NCBI GenBank assembly: GCA_023014335.1
Contig: JAECYW010000035.1
Span: 1 to 64,000 of the forward strand
Direction of reading: 5' to 3'
DNA from: Galerina marginata
Taxonomy: Eukaryota > Basidiomycota > Agaricomycetes > Agaricales > Galerinaceae
DNA: 64,000 nt
In this document: positions 58,768 to 64,000 of the stretch, one piece after another
How the letters are laid out: every line of letters starts with the position of its first letter
How positions within the stretch are numbered: the first letter of the stretch is position 1
Translations under genes and position numbers: made by a program
The notes under the pieces: model-generated
The model's input: the letters and a program-made list of their open reading frames with translations, nothing else
What the model was told of the DNA's origin: nothing
Database searches by the model: none

Positions 58768-60599
58768 ATGTCTGAAGTACCGCTACTCGGTGAGTTATCC
58801 TTCTTTTTTCCACCCAGGTTTCGTCCCTCTCGATGGATCGAAGCGCGACTGTGGCAACTAGCAGATACTCGTCAGGGAATCGCTGGCTGCTACAAAACGC
58901 TCGACCATTGGCCTTCGTTTCCAATGCAGCCGTGTAATCCTGCAGATACTCGTCAGGGAATCGCTTGATAGCACGGGCTGGATCGTCTACCTAGAACCCC
59001 CTCCCGTCATCCAAGTATTAACGATTACTTTTCACAGCCCCCGCATCCGTACCGATCTACTCCGCCAATCCGACCTTCGACTTTCAGGAGAGAGTCTCTG
59101 AGGGCTGGGAGAGAAGTGGATACGGCCTGTATGAATCAGACAACGACGATCCGTTCGCATCCCCACTCTCGTCGGCGCCGAGCTCGCCTGCTCCATCGCG
59201 GCCTAACTCCCCCCTGCCAACAACAGCCGGCACATCCCTAACTGACATTGTCTCTCCCGCTGCTGCATCCTCTCCCTCTGCTTCTTTCTCTCCCCCTCCT
59301 GCCCCCGCCCGCCTCAGTGCAAAAGAGAAGGCGGCGAAAAGATCGAAAATCATGTCGCATCGCAACCGCCAGGCCCACAGGCAGAAAGCCACGGATTACA
59401 AACCAAAAGCCCGGTACTTCGAAAAACACGTCAAACACGCCCCGACCGTCCACACCGCTCACGACGCCAAGAACATCAAAATCGCCTCGACTGGCTACAT
59501 TGGCGTTAGGGGTAAAAACTCTTCGCAAACCTTTCGACTGGATGAACTCGTCGGCGAAAACTCGAGGTTCAAATTCGACTTGGTGGAATGGGACGGAATG
59601 TGAGTCTACCGCTTACGATTTGAACTCTCGCTCAATAAGTCTAGAACCCCCACCCCGATCCTGGATTCAAACTCACTAGTCGTTGGTGCTCTGGCGGGTA
59701 GGCCAGACACCGACCCTACATGGTCGGATGTTCACATGGGAGCCGCTGGACACCTTGACACCGCCCGCTCAAGCCTTGTTTTCGATAAGAAAGATAAGAA
59801 GCACCGACGCGGCAATTTCCCAGCCTTAGCCGTCGGGATCTCTCATGGAAATGGGCAAACGTTGCCTCGAATGCGCAAGCATGAGGGGGATAACCATGCA
59901 GTCCTCGAGGCTCTCATGGAGAAGAAAGAATTCGCGAGGATCTCTGGGTTTTCTACGCGTGAGTTTCGATAGCCATTGAAATGCGAGCATTGCTAAAGCT
60001 AACAACCAGGCGCCTTCGCTATGTGGGCCCCTCGCCTCTGCGACTACCAGAACGGATACCTTACGAAACTCATTGCCCACGACCAGGAGCTGCGCCGAAC
60101 GAACCCAGAATCCCCTGAGCTACGGGACCTTGAAGAACTTCGTCGCATTTGGCCCAACACCCCATGGGCAGCCACCACCTTCAACTTCGGACCCGAAACT
60201 ACGTGTTTTCGACACGCAGACTACGGGAATCTGGCGTTCGGGTGGTGCTCGGTTACAGCCCTTGGCGAATACGACCACACGAAAGGCGGGCACCTCATCC
60301 TCTGGGACATGCGCCTTGTTATCCAGTTCCCGCCCGGATCCACAATCCTCATCCCCTCCTGCGCCATCTCGCACTCCAACGCTCGCATCCAAAAGGGAGA
60401 GAAACGCTATTCCTTCACTCAATACTCGGCCGGCGGTATTTTTAGGTGGGTTGATAACGGTTTCAAAAAGGTCGAAGATAGCTACGCAGCCATGTCACCG
60501 GAGGAGGAGAAGGCCAGACGTGAAGAGCTTGCAAAGCAACTCGCGTTCGGTCTGACCCACTACTCCACCATTGATGAGATTAGATCCCTTTGTATGTAG
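58768..60599 (+). CDS. TET/JBP-like 2-oxoglutarate/Fe(II) dioxygenase
   Basis: Exons 58768-58789, 59038-59599, 59645-59958 and 60010-60599 give 495 residues; the third acceptor is chosen at TCTAG because it yields DGITPTPILDSNSLVVGALAGRP in frame. The N-terminus is disordered with a basic SAKEKAAKRSK stretch. The double-stranded beta-helix core has FRHADYGNLAFGW (HxD iron ligands, about 60209-60220), ALGEYDHTKGGHLILWD, then PPGSTILIPSCAISHSN (distal His) and KRYSFTQYSAGG with the Arg expected to bind 2-oxoglutarate. TET/JBP enzymes oxidise 5-methylcytosine or thymine in DNA. Lineage-specific expansion of this family together with KDZ transposons in basidiomycetes is published knowledge. All key residues are present, so it looks active. 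Confidence 0.9.
58861..58965 (+). repeat. 24-bp exact direct repeat in intron 1 of the TET/JBP-like gene
   Basis: GCAGATACTCGTCAGGGAAT followed by CGCT occurs at 58861-58884 and 58942-58965. Both copies lie in the 248-bp first intron, which is long compared with the others in the gene (about 45-50 bp). Confidence 0.85.
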
Positions 60600-61093
60600 T
60601 TGTAGCCTCCTAGTGCTTTTTAAGTAATTTTGTACACTCTCCTGTTCAATGCATTATTCTTTTTCTTCTCAGAGAGCTCCGTATAAATGGATAAAGATGT
60701 CAGTTTGACTTTGAACTTGAACATCGCGAATGTTCTTCAACAACTCGAAGTTGGTTGACACAACCCGCCATTAATTACTCATTTAGGGTACTCTCCTCAA
60801 ACGTGAACTTGGAGGGGTTCGCAAGTGGAGTAAAGACCTTTATTATTGCTCATTTACTTTACTAATATGGCATCGCTAGCTTCCTAGAAATGTGAGTTGG
60901 TGGGCTAACTGTCGCGAAATCACCGCGCTTTTGGTTGTGCGTGTTTGCACCGCTGCTTTGGAATGCACCCGACTGACCTGATTAGGTTCTTCACCACCTT
61001 CCAATTCGGACACTTTAGAGTAAGTGTTAATCCCTCTACTTTTCTTTTCAAAGAGACTTAAGCATTCGCTGAAGGATTCCCCAACAAAATACC
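60600..61093. other. Intergenic
   Basis: 3' flank of the TET/JBP-like gene and promoter of the next plus-strand gene. No feature beyond AT-rich stretches was seen; no inverted copy of the sequence left of the KDZ gene was recognised here. Confidence 0.45.
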
Positions 61094-61688
61094 ATGCTTA
61101 CATCCCCCTCACTCGAACCTTCCATGGTGGCCGAGGGCGAAAACACCGACGATTTCGAGCCTAAGGAAGATTCGGACGATGAACAGCAAAAAATAACTCG
61201 CATGGCTAGGCGTTGGCGTTCACAACAGAAATATTATCAAAAGTAGGGTCCTCTTTTCTCGACTTCAGTTTCTTCTTCACTCACCACCCCGATCGCCCAG
61301 CAACAAACTCGTTTTACAAGCCAAGGCTCGGGAGCGTGCAACTTGGTGAGGCTCAGTATTGAGTTCAAGGGTCCTAAACCTTACGGCAAAGGCCAGGCGC
61401 ACCCGAAATGAAACCACTGAAGATGCGGAGATTCGGAAGGCCCGCCACAGGGTTGCAGCGGCAAAGTACCGAGAAGCAAACAAGACTAAAATTCGCTTTC
61501 GAGAGTGGAAGCGTCGTCCGGCGTAGGTCTTAATCATTAGCTTTATTGATGTGGCTGACAACATTTCTGCGACGTACAGAAATATTGAATGGGTTGAACA
61601 ACAACGTCAGGCGGCGAAAGACGAGGAAGGGGATGGATTAGGTACATTTGTTTCTGCCCTGTTTGATAATTTGGACAGGTCAACGTAA
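61094..61688 (+). CDS. Small highly basic coiled-coil-like protein (about 148 aa)
   Basis: Four exons starting MLTSPSLEPSMVAEGEN at 61094. The junctions that keep frame give MARRWRSQQKYYQNNKLVLQ, then AKARERATWRTRNE, KARHRVAAAKYREANKTKIR, FREWKRRPANIEW and a stop near 61688. The acidic N-terminus is followed by a strongly Arg/Lys/Ala-rich helix reminiscent of bZIP basic regions and of small Arg-rich proteins I recall beside mobile elements in mushrooms. There is no leucine zipper heptad. Nucleic acid binding is plausible but not shown. It lies 0.5 kb downstream of the TET/JBP-like gene on the same strand, so it may belong to the same element, and converges on the next gene. Confidence 0.6.
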
Positions 61689-61824
61689 TGTAACGCCCCA
61701 TTTTTTTTGGCCACTTTTGAGTTCTCGTCAATCTAGTATTCGCACACCAGGGATCAAGAGCAATTTTATGTCATTCCAAACTAGTACGTATCGAAGTAAG
61801 ATCGGTTGTAAAGGGGATAATCGT

Positions 61825-63141
61825 TCAAGCATAGTTTCCAAATTGATACTGCAACTCCTCTTCATTGACAGCATCCGCGACGGCCTCCTCGACGTCGCCT
61901 TCCTCCTCGACAAAGACTGGGTTATCAAATAAACCGCCGGGAACAGGGAACACTTCGACCTGACGGGGCTGAGCATTGAAGGCGTTTGTGTAGATTTCTA
62001 AGGCCTCCTCCCAGCTGTCGACCTTGAAGAAGCAGGCACGCTGCTTTACGTTTTGAATGCGCACTGCAACTTGATGCCTGAAAGAAGACAAACGAAGCAA
62101 ATTAAAAGAGAATAATATGGACATCAAAAGTACGTACCATGTACCGAAAGCGCCAACTCCTTCACCCTTGATGACGACGTAAATTTTTACACAGCTTTGG
62201 GGACGCTCCAACTCCTGCGGATGAGGAATAAAGTAGGTGTGGGGGCCGGGTCCGAAGTTTCTAGGAACAACGGGAACGTAAACAGCATTATGGTCGAATG
62301 GGCCGCCTTGACAGGTTCGATTGAGATTGTGCCTTCATAGAAGGCAGCCGAATAGGTGAAAATGGCGTCCTCCAAGGTAGCACGCTTCTCATAGATAGCG
62401 CTGTCAACGCTGGAGATGCGCCTAAAAACATCGTTCCTGATTTGAAAAAGCATGGTAAGTGATGACGAAGTTGACAAATTGTTCAAGTACTGACCATCTC
62501 ACAAAAACCCCAGCGTCTTGTGCGCGTGTCACAACGAAGTATCTCCCATCTGGGGAAACGGTACGCGGCAGGTGGTCGGGGTGAATGGGAATGTAAACCT
62601 TCTTGAGGTTGGTGCTCGAGGCGGAGGCGGTTGGTGGCGGGGGCAACGTCTGAACCTGAGGAGCACAGGGTGCATTTGCCATCGTACGAACAACCGTCTT
62701 CGTCTCGACTCTGAATGGATTATCCAGTGTACGGGTTGTGGTGATTATTTCGGTCCCCTGGGGAAAGCCACGAGTCGAAGCTGGCACGTTTTTTGCTGTC
62801 AGCATGGGTTTTGAGAACATATCGTAAGTCTTACCTTTTGTCGGAGATCCCTGAGGCGTAGAAGTGCTGAATCCTTTTGACAAACAGATCGTCAGTAGGA
62901 AATAACACAGAGAACATATTCCTTACGCTTCGTCGGCGACGCTTGAGGTGAAGCAATACCCGCAGTCTGTCCCCGGCGTGGGGTGCGAGGGATGCCTAAG
63001 GAAGAGAATGCTGCTTGTCAATAGGCCTGCAGCTTCGTATCGTCAAATCGCACCTAAAAACAGAGGACTACGTGGAGTAGACATCGTCAAGGAAGAAGGA
63101 GACGAAGGGGGGACTGATGAAGGTGCGGATTCAGATTTCAT
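61825..63141 (-). CDS. Protein with two RNase HI N-terminal (viroplasmin-like) domains
   Basis: Start MKSESAPSSVPPSSPSSLTM at 63141 (an in-frame ATG lies at MSTPRSP), stop 61825. Five or more exons. The N-terminus is Ser/Pro/Thr-rich with repeated ASPTKR and GSPTKGK motifs that could be kinase sites. Two segments have the strand-Gly-strand-Trp pattern of the RNase HI N-terminal/viroplasmin fold: RYFVVTRAQDAGVFVRW with VDSAIYEKRATLEDAIFTY, and KIYVVIKGEGVGAFGTW with VKQRACFFKVDSWEEALEIY. In RNase HI this small fold binds RNA/DNA hybrids. No RNase H catalytic domain follows, so the protein may only bind nucleic acid. The domain call is by pattern only. Confidence 0.6.
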
Positions 63142-63537
63142 TCCAGGGTTTTATTTTGACCTGATTGTTTTCTTAGCATTAAATACCTGGGAAACGATCA
63201 TGGACAGGAGGAATTGACTTGCCATTTTTGTTTCCTTTCCCTGACGTTCCGGTAATTTGGATATTCGCCTTTCGACACGTCGTTCTTGCCTGCATTTGGA
63301 AGGATCACGCCACCTTATATTTTGAAACCTGAAGTTCGAAATATTTGTTTGCTTGGATCGTAGCGGCCAAAGTAAACAAACGAACCTATAAAAGAGAAGG
63401 GTGAGAAATCCATTCTCTTCGTGTTTGTCTTACTGGCAATTATCTGAGCACTTGCACCGTCACTTTAATTCTTTGCACCGTCGCTTTAATTCTACTCACC
63501 CCTCTATCACCCATCTACTTGCACACCTTCGTGGATT
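63142..63537. other. Intergenic with a 20-bp tandem repeat
   Basis: A divergent promoter region. TTGCACCGTC(A/G)CTTTAATTC is repeated twice at 63452-63492, about 45 bp before the next ATG, so it lies in that gene's 5' leader or promoter. Confidence 0.55.
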
Positions 63538-64000
63538 ATGCCTGCTCGCGCCGTCTTCCAAGGTCTTCGTTTGGAGTTTCTTATGAAGAATTTGAAGGAC
63601 TACTCCAACGCCGTCACTCAGGGAACCAAGGAAGATTTTCTGAAGGACATTATGCGACGTTTCTTCAAGCGCTTTCCTCCTCAGCTTGCTCTTTCGCAGG
63701 AGCCCAGCGAGGATGATCTCGCCGCCGTCGACGACTCCAAGCCCGACCCAGAGCCCGAAGTTCCGAAAGAAAACACTTTGTCTCGTCAGGAATATGCCAC
63801 CGCAATGGGTGAACTCACTGAACGCAGTGCTCTCATCAAACTTCGTACAGGGGTGAGTTTGCTCTCTTTGGACTTTCAATGTCCATATTGGGCAGCCCAT
63901 CAATCCTGTGTCACGCGGGGCTGACCGGCCAACACGGATTGATGTGTTGTCGTTTTTTTCTCACTGTCACAGTGCTGGGGTTGACTCTTTTCCATTCTCT
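63538..64000 (+). CDS. Start of a multicopy agaricomycete hypothetical gene (truncated by window end)
   Basis: Exon 1 runs from ATG 63538 to about 63852: MPARAVFQGLRLEFLMKNLK, then DIMRRFFKRFPPQLALSQEP and SKPDPEPEVP. A GTGAGT donor follows, and an acceptor near 63972 opens exon 2, which leaves the window. A start of this kind (MP.R..FQG.R.E.L, RRFFKRFPP, DPEPE) is familiar to me from many repeated gene copies in mushroom genomes, probably mobile-element related; function unknown. Only about 110 residues are visible, so no domain can be named. Confidence 0.6.

Noticed and set aside
1..64000. tRNA, rRNA genes or CRISPR arrays
   Set aside because: No convincing T-loop/anticodon pattern, rRNA stretch or regularly spaced short repeat with unique spacers was seen on reading; a dedicated scan with a tRNA finder would be decisive.

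Overview
The window looks like a chromosome segment of a mushroom-forming basidiomycete (Agaricomycetes). The genes carry many short introns (about 45-70 bp, GT..AG). Several large families known mainly from agaricomycete genomes are present: JmjC-like proteins, OTT_1508-type deaminases, KDZ transposases with a Cys cluster, and TET/JBP-like dioxygenases. No rRNA, tRNA, CRISPR array or bacterial-type operon was seen.

Layout. 1-10.3 kb: an intact multi-exon JmjC-family gene (1031-5505, +), two small genes (6416-6683 and 7343-7725, +) and a decayed chimeric transposon-like gene (7863-10307, -). 11.6-19.7 kb is the ordinary conserved part: two tandem pectin methylesterases with the same intron layout (+), FEN1 flap endonuclease (-) and a conserved nuclear-type protein (-). 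19.9-24.4 kb is a repeat zone: a roughly 200-bp satellite split by a 2.27-kb element, then a 1.3-kb element with related CATCAG...CTGATG ends. 24.5-37.5 kb is a minus-strand cluster: one conserved hypothetical gene, two tandemly duplicated deaminase-like genes with a JmjC 3'-end remnant between them, and a second JmjC-family gene with a 129-bp coding minisatellite. 38.8-48.8 kb is one multicopy-family gene broken by a 5.6-kb foldback element with about 1.2-kb inverted arms and a centre full of short perfect hairpins; removing the element plus one 7-bp repeat restores the reading frame. 49-54.7 kb holds two hypothetical genes, a MITE and minisatellites. 54.8-60.6 kb is a KDZ transposase (-) divergent from a TET/JBP-like dioxygenase (+). 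61-64 kb has a small basic protein, a protein with two RNase HI-N/viroplasmin-like folds, and the start of another multicopy-family gene running off the end.

Reading. Apart from the pectinase/FEN1 block, this is transposon-rich accessory DNA. The striking point is the number of predicted nucleic-acid- or chromatin-modifying enzymes in 64 kb: two JmjC-type and one TET/JBP-type 2-oxoglutarate/Fe(II) oxygenase plus two zinc deaminases. The KDZ-TET/JBP pairing is an established theme in basidiomycetes. The JmjC-deaminase linkage, copied together in the tandem duplication, and the hairpin-filled foldback element look less familiar. Functions are inferred from motifs read by eye; no database search was run.
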